From: Pseudaestuariivita sp.
Lineage (GTDB): Bacteria > Pseudomonadota > Alphaproteobacteria > Rhodobacterales > Rhodobacteraceae
Reading direction: 5' to 3'
NCBI GenBank assembly: GCA_020629995.1
Contig: JAHDCH010000085.1
Span: 1 to 9,720, forward strand
DNA length: 9,720 nucleotides
The notes under the pieces were generated by a model that made no database searches, was not told the DNA's origin, and was given only the letters and a program-made list of their open reading frames with translations. Position numbers and translations under genes: made by a program. Below are positions 1 through 6,191 of this stretch, one piece after another; the first letter of the stretch is position 1; every line of letters starts with the position of its first letter.

Positions 1-55
1 GAGCGCTGCCCTCCGAAGGCAGAGGCCAGAGGTTCGAATCCTCTCAGGTGCGCCA
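1..55 (+). tRNA. tRNA-Arg (anticodon CCG), 3' part only
   Basis: The window opens inside a tRNA. What is visible is the end of the D stem (1-4), an anticodon stem CTGCC/GGCAG (6-10 with 18-22), the seven-base loop CTCCGAA with T33 in place and anticodon CCG at 13-15, and a five-base variable loop (23-27). Then come a T arm AGAGG/CCTCT (28-32 with 40-44) around TTCGAAT, the 3' acceptor strand (45-51), discriminator G52 and an encoded CCA (53-55). CCG reads the arginine codon CGG. The 5' acceptor strand and most of the D arm lie outside the window. It is convergent with the M56 protease gene, whose stop codon is only 20 bases away, and no clear terminator is visible in between. Confidence 0.96.
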
Positions 56-75
56 CTTCACCCAGGCGTTTTGGA

Positions 76-1221
76 TCACTCGCGGATGCGGCCAAAGGCC
101 GACAGGCGGTTGATCTTGTCCAGCCGTTCCAGATTGACGACGGTGGACAGGGTCAGGCGGTCCTGGCTCCAGTCGCCGGGGCGCTGGATCGCGATGGTGG
201 TCAGCGCCAGCGCAGCGATCAGCGGAAGGGCAAGCCCAAGGAACAGCACGCCTTCGCGCACCGAAGGCCGCCCATCAAGCGCCGACAGGATGCGCCGCTC
301 AAGCGTCGACAGTTTCCCGTCGCGGGTCGAGGACCTGTCGGCGGTCACCAGCGTGACCTTGGGGACGGCGATCACAAAGGTCCGGTCACGGCGCAGCGCG
401 GTCTGGCACACGGACAGCAGCGTGTCGCAATAGCTGCGCACGTCGATCCGTCCCCGCGACAGGACGCGGGTGTCGCAGTTGAATTCGCGCAGCTGTTCAA
501 CCTGCCGTTTCCACGCGTGAAAGACGGGGTTGAGGAAAAACACCGGCTTGAGCGTTTCCAGAACGATTTCCCATTCGAGATCGCCCTGGCGGATGTGCTG
601 GAATTCATGCGCCAGCGACACTTTCAGCTCGGACGCCGAACTGAGCATATGCGAGGGTACAACCACGTAATAATTGCGCAGGCCGCGGGTCGAGAAGGGC
701 ACGAGCGTGCGGTCCGAGATCAGCAGGTGGATGCGCCCGAACTGGCGCCAGGCATAGCTGCCACGCACGATCCGGCGCAGGCAGGCGACGGAATAGACGA
801 GCCGCACCGCGCCCAGCACCAACCCGATCAGGAAGGCTGCAATCACGCCTTTGGCCAGCCATCCTGCGCCCTGCATCAGGTTCAGGATGAAGGTGTCGCG
901 CAGCTGCAGCAGGCCTTCGACATCGGCGGCGGCCATTTCGAACCCGCCACCCAGGTAATAGGACACGAACATGTCCGACAGGTTCAGCTGCGCAGCCCCG
1001 GCCATCCCGGCGTTGCGCAGCGCCGCATAGCCCAGAACCAGAAAGGGCGCGGCAACGATGACGAGAAAGGTGGCGTTCAGCAGGCGCAGCTGCACGCCAT
1101 GGGCATGTTTGAGGCCGGTCGCGTTCATCACGCCGCGCACGGCAAGCCAAAGGACATAGGCGATACAGACAAGGATGTTCGCGTTGATGAACGCGTCCAG
1201 CAGAGCTTCACCCGGTATCAT
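76..1221 (-). CDS. M56 family (BlaR1/MecR1-like) membrane zinc metallopeptidase
   Basis: This 381-residue membrane protease is expected to cleave or destabilise the partner repressor encoded just upstream. Hydrophobic segments lie near residues 11-29, 50-68, 122-147 and 325-346. The catalytic zinc motif HEFQH is at 205-209, and a second-shell acidic site REFNCD at 245-250 supplies the usual third ligand (E246), the spacing expected for peptidase family M56. Only about 35 residues follow the last membrane segment, so the penicillin-binding sensor domain of staphylococcal BlaR1/MecR1 is absent and the signal sensed is unknown. The ATG overlaps the repressor gene by 14 bases and has a strong Shine-Dalgarno (GGAGG seven bases upstream), indicating coupled translation. 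The family call is firm; the repressor-cleaving role is inferred from the neighbour. Confidence 0.93.
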   Translation of the reverse strand: MIPGEALLDAFINANILVCIAYVLWLAVRGVMNATGLKHAHGVQLRLLNATFLVIVAAPFLVLGYAALRNAGMAGAAQLNLSDMFVSYYLGGGFEMAAADVEGLLQLRDTFILNLMQGAGWLAKGVIAAFLIGLVLGAVRLVYSVACLRRIVRGSYAWRQFGRIHLLISDRTLVPFSTRGLRNYYVVVPSHMLSSASELKVSLAHEFQHIRQGDLEWEIVLETLKPVFFLNPVFHAWKRQVEQLREFNCDTRVLSRGRIDVRSYCDTLLSVCQTALRRDRTFVIAVPKVTLVTADRSSTRDGKLSTLERRILSALDGRPSVREGVLFLGLALPLIAALALTTIAIQRPGDWSQDRLTLSTVVNLERLDKINRLSAFGRIRE

Positions 1222-1606
1222 TTTTCAACCTCCGATCCACAAGTGCCCGGATTTGCCCCAATGCTTCCTCGGTCAGTGCATCGTCGTTGACCAGGCGCGC
1301 CACCATAGAGGCGGGCGTGTCGTCGAACAGCTTGGCTGACAGGTCGCGCAGTGAGCGAGATTGATAGACGTCCCGTTCAAGCGAGGGGATGTAGACGTGT
1401 TTTTTGCCTTCCTTGCGGCTGTCCACAAAGCCCTTTTGCTCGAGGATCCGCAGGATTGTCGCAGCTGAGGTATAGGCGAGGTTCCGGTCTTCGGGCAGGC
1501 GGGCGAGTACATCGCGCACAGTGCCTTCGCCCAAGGCCCAGAGTTCGTTCATGAACTCCAGCTCGACTTCGGTCAGCAGCTCGCTTTTCTTCTTTTTCAT
1601 CGTCAT
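1208..1606 (-). CDS. BlaI/MecI/CopY family transcriptional repressor
   Basis: This is a 132-residue protein, the normal size for BlaI/MecI. The N-terminal half is a winged helix: helix-turn-helix around residues 12-60, with the recognition-helix segment AYTSAATILRILEQKGFV at 44-61, and a wing ending in KKHVYIPSL (68-76). The C-terminal half (about 78-130) is the helical dimerisation region. Proteins of this family bind as dimers to their own promoter and leave it when a BlaR1-type protease inactivates them; here that protease is the next gene. Two starts are possible, ATG at 1606 or at 1600. The weak upstream GGG suits 1600 slightly better, giving a lysine-rich start MKKKKSE. No beta-lactamase gene is in the window, so the regulon is unknown; self-regulation is likely by analogy. 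Confidence 0.93.
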   Translation of the reverse strand: MTMKKKKSELLTEVELEFMNELWALGEGTVRDVLARLPEDRNLAYTSAATILRILEQKGFVDSRKEGKKHVYIPSLERDVYQSRSLRDLSAKLFDDTPASMVARLVNDDALTEEALGQIRALVDRRLKNDTG

Positions 1607-1684
1607 CCCAACTTGCGCGCCCGCTCACGACGGCGCGCTTTGCAGAGTAAAGGCCATGCCGCGAGATTCACAAAGCGAAATCTA
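1607..1684 (-). promoter_or_regulatory. Intergenic leader of the repressor-protease pair, with weak promoter and long-range inverted repeat
   Basis: This 78-base gap separates the stop of glpU (TAG at 1685-1687) from the repressor start. On the minus strand a weak sigma70-like pair can be read: TTGTGA, 18 bases, TACTCT. The gap also holds a 7-base inverted repeat, CGCTTTG (1636-1642) against CAAAGCG (1671-1677), separated by 28 bases. It could be a repressor site or a loose stem. No canonical BlaI/MecI operator of the staphylococcal type and no intrinsic terminator with a T-tract is visible, so readthrough from the glp operon is possible. Confidence 0.3.
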
Positions 1685-2086
1685 CTAAACCTTTCGAAAA
1701 CAGAACAGCCCCCAGGCGATGCTGATCCCCAGAGGCCACCACAGAGGCTGGCCTACAAGGCCGAGCCACGCCAGAAAGATGTAGGCCGACCCCAGCAGAG
1801 AGATGAACAACCGGTCGCCAAGCGTGGTGGTCAGCCCAAGGATGCCGCGCCGTTCGATCCCGTCGCGGTATTTGAACACCTCAAGCAGGCCGATGATGGC
1901 GATGGCGCCAAAGATGCCGCAGAACAGCGCAAAGGTTGCCGGCGTCCAGGCCATCCAGAACGACGGCCAGAGGGGCGCGGTCCAGCTGAACCCGGTCTCT
2001 TCTTCCTTCTTGGCGACATTGCCCCAGCCCTGGGCCGAAGCCGAGCCAGCCCAAAGCGGCAGAGTGAAATACAAAAGGCGTGTCAT
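1685..2086 (-). CDS. glpU: DUF2160 small membrane protein, last gene of the glycerol ABC transporter operon
   Basis: This is a 133-residue hydrophobic protein. A signal-like segment occupies residues 1-19, ending in SASA. Membrane segments follow at about 46-70, 92-111 and 114-130, with a charged cytoplasmic-type loop around 72-82 (KYRDGIERR). The WMAWTPATFALF stretch (44-55) is typical of the DUF2160 family, which occurs with glycerol-type ABC transporters and corresponds to GlpU in the Rhizobium leguminosarum operon. Its role is not established; an accessory or stabilising subunit of the permease is the natural inference. The ATG overlaps the glpQ stop as TGATG and uses a GGGGAGGG-like ribosome site inside the end of glpQ. 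A much longer same-frame reading that runs upstream through glpQ has no protein-like features and is only a shadow, so this start is preferred. Confidence 0.9.
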   Translation of the reverse strand: MTRLLYFTLPLWAGSASAQGWGNVAKKEEETGFSWTAPLWPSFWMAWTPATFALFCGIFGAIAIIGLLEVFKYRDGIERRGILGLTTTLGDRLFISLLGSAYIFLAWLGLVGQPLWWPLGISIAWGLFCFRKV

Positions 2087-2883
2087 CAGACCCTCCCCAG
2101 GGCAAAGCCCTTGGCGATGTAGTTGCGGACAAAGTAGATCACGATCGCGCCGGGGATGATCGTAAGCGTTCCGGCGGCAGCCAGAAGGCCCAGCTCGTAC
2201 CCCGCCGAGGACGCGGTTTTGGTCATCGTGGCGGCGATGGGTTTTGCCTGCACGGCCGTCAGCGTCTTGGCGAGCAGCAGTTCGACCCACGAGAACATGA
2301 AGCAAAAGAACGCGGCCACCCCCACGCCTGCCTTGATGGTGGGCAGGAAGATCGTGACGAAGAAACGCGGAAAGGAATAACCGTCGACATAGGCTGTCTC
2401 GTCCAGCTCCTTGGGCACGCCGCCCATGAACCCTTCGAGGATCCAGACCGCGAGGGGGATGTTGAACAGGCAATGCGCCAGAGCGACGGCGAGGTGCGTG
2501 TCGAACAGCCCCACAGACGAATAGAGCTGAAAGAAGGGCAGGGCGAACACAGCCGCAGGCGCCATCCGGTTGGTCAGCAGCCAGAAGAACAGCTGTTTGT
2601 CGCCCAGGAACCGGTAGCGGGAAAAGGCATAGGCCGCGGGCAGGGCAACACAGACCGAGATCACCGTGTTCAGCGACACGTAGATGATCGAGTTGATATA
2701 GCCCCAGTACCAGGTCGGATCGGTGAAGATGACCTTGTAGTTTTCCAGCGTGAAGGTCTGCGGGAACAGGCTGAAGCCGCCCAGGATCTCTTGCGTGGTT
2801 TTGAACGACATCGCCACCAGCCAGTAGATCGGCAGCATCAGGAAGGCGATGTAGAGGATCGGGATCAGGGACCGTTTTCTCAT
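2086..2883 (-). CDS. glpQ: Glycerol-type ABC transporter permease (MalG-like second subunit)
   Basis: This is a 265-residue inner-membrane permease of the carbohydrate MalG/UgpE class. About six membrane segments are visible, near residues 7-26, 68-88, 97-120, 128-150, 185-207 and 234-255. The EAA motif that docks the ATPase is at about 160-181 (ELDETAYVDG...IFLP). A long periplasmic stretch follows the first segment (27-65), as usual for this class. The chosen ATG at 2883 is preceded by AGGA eight bases upstream and gives a normal MRKR start. A longer reading from 2991 only adds arginine- and proline-rich residues translated from an intercistronic hairpin. It pairs with the permease encoded just upstream and is coupled to glpU by TGATG. 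The substrate is inferred from the operon, not from this subunit. Confidence 0.93.
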   Translation of the reverse strand: MRKRSLIPILYIAFLMLPIYWLVAMSFKTTQEILGGFSLFPQTFTLENYKVIFTDPTWYWGYINSIIYVSLNTVISVCVALPAAYAFSRYRFLGDKQLFFWLLTNRMAPAAVFALPFFQLYSSVGLFDTHLAVALAHCLFNIPLAVWILEGFMGGVPKELDETAYVDGYSFPRFFVTIFLPTIKAGVGVAAFFCFMFSWVELLLAKTLTAVQAKPIAATMTKTASSAGYELGLLAAAGTLTIIPGAIVIYFVRNYIAKGFALGRV

Positions 2884-3007
2884 TGGGAGGTTCCTTTGGA
2901 GTATTGCAGGTCGCTGCACAGGACGTAAGGCAGGCCCCCGCCCCGGGCGGAGGCCCCGGGCTGTTCGGCAAAGGTGCCGGGCGCTCTGCATGGCATGGGT
3001 AGAACGG
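2884..3007 (-). promoter_or_regulatory. glpP-glpQ intercistronic region with GC-rich hairpin
   Basis: This 124-base spacer separates the two permease genes. It carries a very GC-rich inverted repeat at 2933-2955. Read as minus-strand RNA, ten consecutive pairs form, including one G-U, around a three-base loop. No T-tract follows, so it is not a canonical intrinsic terminator; it may slow ribosomes or polymerase, or protect the upstream message. The glpQ ribosome site (2892-2895) lies clear of the stem. There is no credible ORF in the spacer. Confidence 0.55.
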
Positions 3008-3871
3008 TCATTCCGCGTCGTCCTTGGTCATCAGGGTGTAGAACAGCCATGACACCAGCAGGGTGATGGCAAAGTAGATCAGGCTCATCGCCGCCGCGGG
3101 GCCCAGGTCAAACTGCCCAAGGGCAATCTTCACCAGATCGATCGACAGAAGCGTTGTCGAATTGCCCGGCCCGCCGCCCGTAAGGACAAAGGGTTCGGTG
3201 TAGATGTTGAAGCTGTCCATGAACCGCAAAAGGATGGCGATGGTCAGGACCGTCTTCATCTTGGGCAGCTGGATGTAGCGGAACACCTTCCACGGGCTCG
3301 CGCCGTCGATCTTGGCCGCCTGGTAGTAGGCGTCGGGGATCGACACGAGGCCGGCGTAGGACAGCAGCACCACCAGTGAAGTCCAGTGCCAGACATCCAT
3401 CGTGACAATCGTGATCCACGCGGCAAGAGGGTCTTGCGTCATGTCATAGGTGATGCCCAGCGTGTGGTTCATCAGATAGCCCAGCAGGCCGATGTCGGGC
3501 AGGGTAAAGATGTTCCACATCGCGCCGACCACGTTCCACGGGATAAGCATCGGCAGGGCCATCAGAACCAGGCACACGGGCACCCACATGCCCTGCCGCG
3601 GCATCGACAGGGCGATGATGATCCCCAGCGGCACCTCGATGATCAGGATCAGGAAGGTGAACATGAACTGCCGCCCCAGGGCCGCATGAAAGCGGTCGGA
3701 CCGCAGGATCTGTTCGAACCAGTCAAGGCCCTGCCAGAAGAAGACGTTGTTTCCAAACGTCTCCTGCACCGAATAATTGACCACGGTCATGATCGGGATC
3801 AGCGCGTTGAACGCCACCAGCAGCAACACGGGCAGGACAAACAGCCACGCCTTTTGGTTTTCGGTCTTCAT
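3008..3871 (-). CDS. glpP: Glycerol-type ABC transporter permease (MalF-like first subunit)
   Basis: This is a 287-residue permease of the sugar/polyol ABC transporter family. Membrane segments are visible near residues 9-32, 68-90, 97-121, 153-175, 205-222 (weak) and 258-281. The ATPase-docking EAA loop is at about 182-203 (YYQAAKIDG...QLP), and the usual TGGGPGNST stretch follows at 231-239. The ATG at 3871 has GGAG seven bases upstream and starts MKTENQKAWLF, a typical permease N terminus. A longer reading from 4057 would translate through the palindromic spacer and the end of glpT and is rejected. It forms the heterodimeric channel with the product of the next gene. Confidence 0.94.
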   Translation of the reverse strand: MKTENQKAWLFVLPVLLLVAFNALIPIMTVVNYSVQETFGNNVFFWQGLDWFEQILRSDRFHAALGRQFMFTFLILIIEVPLGIIIALSMPRQGMWVPVCLVLMALPMLIPWNVVGAMWNIFTLPDIGLLGYLMNHTLGITYDMTQDPLAAWITIVTMDVWHWTSLVVLLSYAGLVSIPDAYYQAAKIDGASPWKVFRYIQLPKMKTVLTIAILLRFMDSFNIYTEPFVLTGGGPGNSTTLLSIDLVKIALGQFDLGPAAAMSLIYFAITLLVSWLFYTLMTKDDAE

Positions 3872-3947
3872 GGATGTGCTCCGGTTTGAGTGCGCGGGGC
3901 AAAAAGTTCGTACGAACTTTTTGCCGGCCCGGTGAACTGAGGGATGG
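3872..3947 (-). promoter_or_regulatory. glpT-glpP intercistronic spacer
   Basis: This 76-base spacer between the second ATPase gene and the first permease gene contains the glpP ribosome site (GGAG at 3879-3882) and the perfect palindrome described separately. The start of glpP is 26 bases past the end of the palindrome on the coding strand, so the structure does not occlude the ribosome site. I see no convincing separate promoter here. Confidence 0.5.
3898..3925. repeat. Perfect 28-bp palindrome between glpT and glpP
   Basis: The left arm GGCAAAAAGTTCGT is followed directly by its exact reverse complement, with no mismatch over 14 bp per arm. As RNA it can form a 12-bp stem closed by the tetraloop GUAC, identical from either strand. 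The A5/T5 tracts lie inside the stem, not after it, so it is not a standard terminator. As DNA the TTCGTACGAA core looks like a dimeric repressor site. No second copy occurs in this window. Confidence 0.9.
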
Positions 3948-5021
3948 TCATGTGGCGGCCTCGGTCGCGATCCAGCCGTCGCGGTAAAGGCGCGTCTGGT
4001 CCGGGCGGAAGGCAAGGTGCACCTCAGAGCCCTGCGTGACGTCAGTGCGGTCCACAACCGCCTTGATCGGCGTGTCTCCGGCCATGGCCTCGATCACCGC
4101 ATGGCGGCCCACGTCGGACACCTTGCGCACGCGGGCGGGCACGCCTGTGTCGGCCAGCGTCACGAATTCGGGCCGCACGCCGACCTGCGCGGTCCCGCCC
4201 GAGCCAGTGACCGCGCCTTCGAGCGCGATGTCATGGCCCTGGAAGCGCACGCGCTGGCCGTCCGCCTCGGCGGGCAGGATGTTCATGCCCGGTGAGCCGA
4301 TGAAGTGTCCCACAAAGGTGTGCTGAGGCCGCTCGAACAGCTCGACGGGCGTGCCGATCTGCACGATCTCGCCCTCCTGCATCACCACCACCTGATCGGC
4401 AAAGGTGAGCGCTTCGGTCTGGTCGTGGGTCACGTAGATCATCGTCGCGCGGACGCGCTGGTGCAGCTCCTTGAGCTTGGAGCGCAGTTTCCATTTCAGA
4501 TGCGGGTCGATCACCGTCAGCGGCTCGTCAAACATCACGACGTTCACGTCGTCGCGCACCAGCCCCCGGCCCATCGAGATCTTTTGCTTGTTGTCGGGCG
4601 ACAGATGCGCGGCGCGGGTGTCCAGCATCGGCTCGACCTCGAGCATCGTGGCGATCTCGGCGACGCGCGCGGCGATGCGCGCCTCGTCCACGCCGCGGTT
4701 GCGCAGCGGAAAGGCCAGGTTATCGCGCACGGTCATCGTGTCGTAGATCACGGGAAACTGGAACACCTGCGCGATGTTGCGCTGGTTGGGCGGCAGCCGG
4801 GTGACGTCGGTGCCGTCAAACAGAATGCGCCCGTCCGAAGGGGTCAACAGACCCGAAATGATGTTCAGCAGCGTGGACTTGCCGCAGCCCGAAGGCCCCA
4901 GCAGCGCATAGGCGCCGCCATCCTGCCAATCGAGGTTGATCTCTTTCAGGGCATAATCCGCCGGGCCCGAAGGGTTTGGCAGGTAGGAATGGCGCAGGCC
5001 ATCAAGGGTAATCTTTGCCAT
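3948..5021 (-). CDS. glpT: ABC transporter ATP-binding protein with degenerate signature motif
   Basis: This is a 357-residue cytoplasmic ATPase of the MalK/UgpC architecture: nucleotide-binding domain to about residue 240, then a C-terminal regulatory (TOBE-like) region. The Walker A motif GPSGCGKST is at 42-50, the Q-loop glutamine at Q88, Walker B VVMFDEP at 161-167 with the catalytic E166, and the switch histidine at H199 (YVTHD). The signature motif, normally LSGGQ, is LSPDNKQK (140-147), and the D-loop reads LTVID where LSNLD is usual. In the dimer its Walker motifs face the intact signature of GlpS, while its poor signature faces the GlpS Walker motifs. It overlaps the glpS stop as TGATG, so the two ATPases should be made in equal amounts. 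I assign GlpT by similarity to the rhizobial glycerol transporter; the S/T naming depends on gene order. Confidence 0.93.
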   Translation of the reverse strand: MAKITLDGLRHSYLPNPSGPADYALKEINLDWQDGGAYALLGPSGCGKSTLLNIISGLLTPSDGRILFDGTDVTRLPPNQRNIAQVFQFPVIYDTMTVRDNLAFPLRNRGVDEARIAARVAEIATMLEVEPMLDTRAAHLSPDNKQKISMGRGLVRDDVNVVMFDEPLTVIDPHLKWKLRSKLKELHQRVRATMIYVTHDQTEALTFADQVVVMQEGEIVQIGTPVELFERPQHTFVGHFIGSPGMNILPAEADGQRVRFQGHDIALEGAVTGSGGTAQVGVRPEFVTLADTGVPARVRKVSDVGRHAVIEAMAGDTPIKAVVDRTDVTQGSEVHLAFRPDQTRLYRDGWIATEAAT

Positions 5022-6085
5022 CAGGCCACGAGCCTCCCGCCGGGTTCAAAGTAAAAGGCATGGGTGGGATCGAGGAAAAAGTCGTGGTCCTCGCCCACGC
5101 GGTAGGGGTGCACGCCATGGGTCAGCGACACCCAGCTATCGGTGCCCATCAGGAAATGTGCGCTCGATTCGCTGCCCGACAGCTCGGTCACCTGCACCGT
5201 GCCGGTGATCGCGACATCGCCGGGCGTCTGGCGCACGGGCAGAACGTGGTGGGGGCGGATGGCCATGGTGTAGGCGCCATCAGGCAGCGCGGCAGGCGCA
5301 CCGGTCAGTGTCCAGTGAACGCCCGAGGGCAGGCTTGCCGTGGTGCCGGTCTTGGTGATCGCGGCGGCGTTGATCGGCGGGTCGGAAAAGACCCGGGCGG
5401 CAGCCAGCGTCGCGGGTTTGCGGTAAATCTCGGCGGTGGGGCCAAACTGGGTGACGGTGCCGTCATCCATCAGCGCGGTCGCCCCACCCAGCAGCAGCGC
5501 CTCTTCGGGTTCGGACGTGGCATAGACCACAACCGCCCCGCGCCCGGCAAACAGCTCGGGCAGCTGCTCGCGCAGCTCTTCGCGCAGCTTGTAATCGAGG
5601 TTGGCGAGCGGCTCGTCCAGGAACACCGCGCGGCTTTCCTTGGCGATGGCGCGCGCCAGGGCGCAGCGCTGTTGCTGGCCGCCCGACAGCTCCTGCGGGC
5701 GGCGTTTCAGCATCGGCACCAGTTGCAGGATCTGAGCGGCCTCGGCCACACGGTCTTCGATTTCGGATCGGGCCATGCCCGCGACCCGCAAGGGCGAGGC
5801 GATGTTGTCGAACACGGTCATGTGCGGGTAATTCACAAAGAACTGGTGCACGAGCGAGATGTTGCGTTTCTGCGGCGTGAGGCGCGAGACATCCTCGCCC
5901 CCCATCACGATCCGGCCCGAAGCGAGCGGATCAAGCCCCGCCATCAGCTTGATCAAGGATGTCTTGCCCGCGCCGGTCTGCCCGAGAAGGACATTGAAAT
6001 GCCCCGGCTGCAGCGTGAGCGTGGTCGGCTTGATATGCGTGATCCCGCGCACGACCTTGGAGGCGGAGTGAAGTTCGAGTGTCAT
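5021..6085 (-). CDS. glpS: ABC transporter ATP-binding protein lacking the switch histidine
   Basis: This is a 354-residue MalK-like ATPase with nucleotide-binding domain and C-terminal TOBE-like region. The Walker A motif GQTGAGKTS is at 35-43, the Q-loop at Q81, an intact signature LSGGQQQR at 133-140, and Walker B AVFLDEP at 153-159 with E158. The H-loop, normally VTHD, reads YATSEPEEA (188-196), putting serine 191 where the switch histidine belongs. It is the partner of GlpT. The start is fixed by an in-frame TGA four codons upstream of the ATG. There is no good Shine-Dalgarno, and a strong hairpin ends 27 bases before the start, suggesting weaker initiation than glpV. The subunit label S rather than T follows the rhizobial gene order and is less certain than the family. 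Confidence 0.93.
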   Translation of the reverse strand: MTLELHSASKVVRGITHIKPTTLTLQPGHFNVLLGQTGAGKTSLIKLMAGLDPLASGRIVMGGEDVSRLTPQKRNISLVHQFFVNYPHMTVFDNIASPLRVAGMARSEIEDRVAEAAQILQLVPMLKRRPQELSGGQQQRCALARAIAKESRAVFLDEPLANLDYKLREELREQLPELFAGRGAVVVYATSEPEEALLLGGATALMDDGTVTQFGPTAEIYRKPATLAAARVFSDPPINAAAITKTGTTASLPSGVHWTLTGAPAALPDGAYTMAIRPHHVLPVRQTPGDVAITGTVQVTELSGSESSAHFLMGTDSWVSLTHGVHPYRVGEDHDFFLDPTHAFYFEPGGRLVA

Positions 6086-6191
6086 CGGTATGTGTCAGCT
6101 TTGCCCAAGGAGGGACCGAAGCCCGGCGATGCAGGCTTCGGTCCGGCTGAGGGTCCCTCCCCACGCGCAAGGCGCGGGAAGGGCAGGGAGG
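6086..6191 (-). promoter_or_regulatory. glpV-glpS intercistronic region with alternative hairpins
   Basis: This 106-base gap follows the binding-protein gene. It contains an 11-bp perfect stem (6113-6123 with 6134-6144, 10-base loop). A competing 9-bp pairing, GGAGGGACC (6109-6117) with GGTCCCTCC (6152-6160), uses some of the same bases. A small CGCGC/GCGCG stem lies at 6164-6176. No T-tract follows the main stem on the minus strand. In ABC operons such structures after the binding-protein gene commonly protect the upstream message and lower downstream expression; that role is inferred here. Confidence 0.7.
6113..6144 (-). repeat. Strong 11-bp stem-loop downstream of glpV
   Basis: The arms GGACCGAAGCC and GGCTTCGGTCC are perfectly complementary around a 10-base loop. 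The structure begins 47 bases past the glpV stop and ends 27 bases before glpS. The lack of a following U-tract argues against a simple terminator and for an mRNA-stabilising or attenuating hairpin. Confidence 0.8.

Noticed and set aside
1..75. tRNA 3' end as an attachment site for an integrated element
   Set aside because: tRNA ends are common integration sites, but no integrase, no second copy of the tRNA end and no mobile genes are present in the window.
1685..2971. A 428-codon frame suggesting a fusion upstream of glpU
   Set aside because: The upstream part is an alternate frame of glpQ with low-complexity composition; the glpU portion has its own ribosome site and TGATG-coupled start.
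3898..3925. Palindrome as an intrinsic terminator
   Set aside because: The T5 run is part of the stem and the essential permease genes lie downstream in the same operon; the inner stem outside the A/T tracts is only about four pairs.
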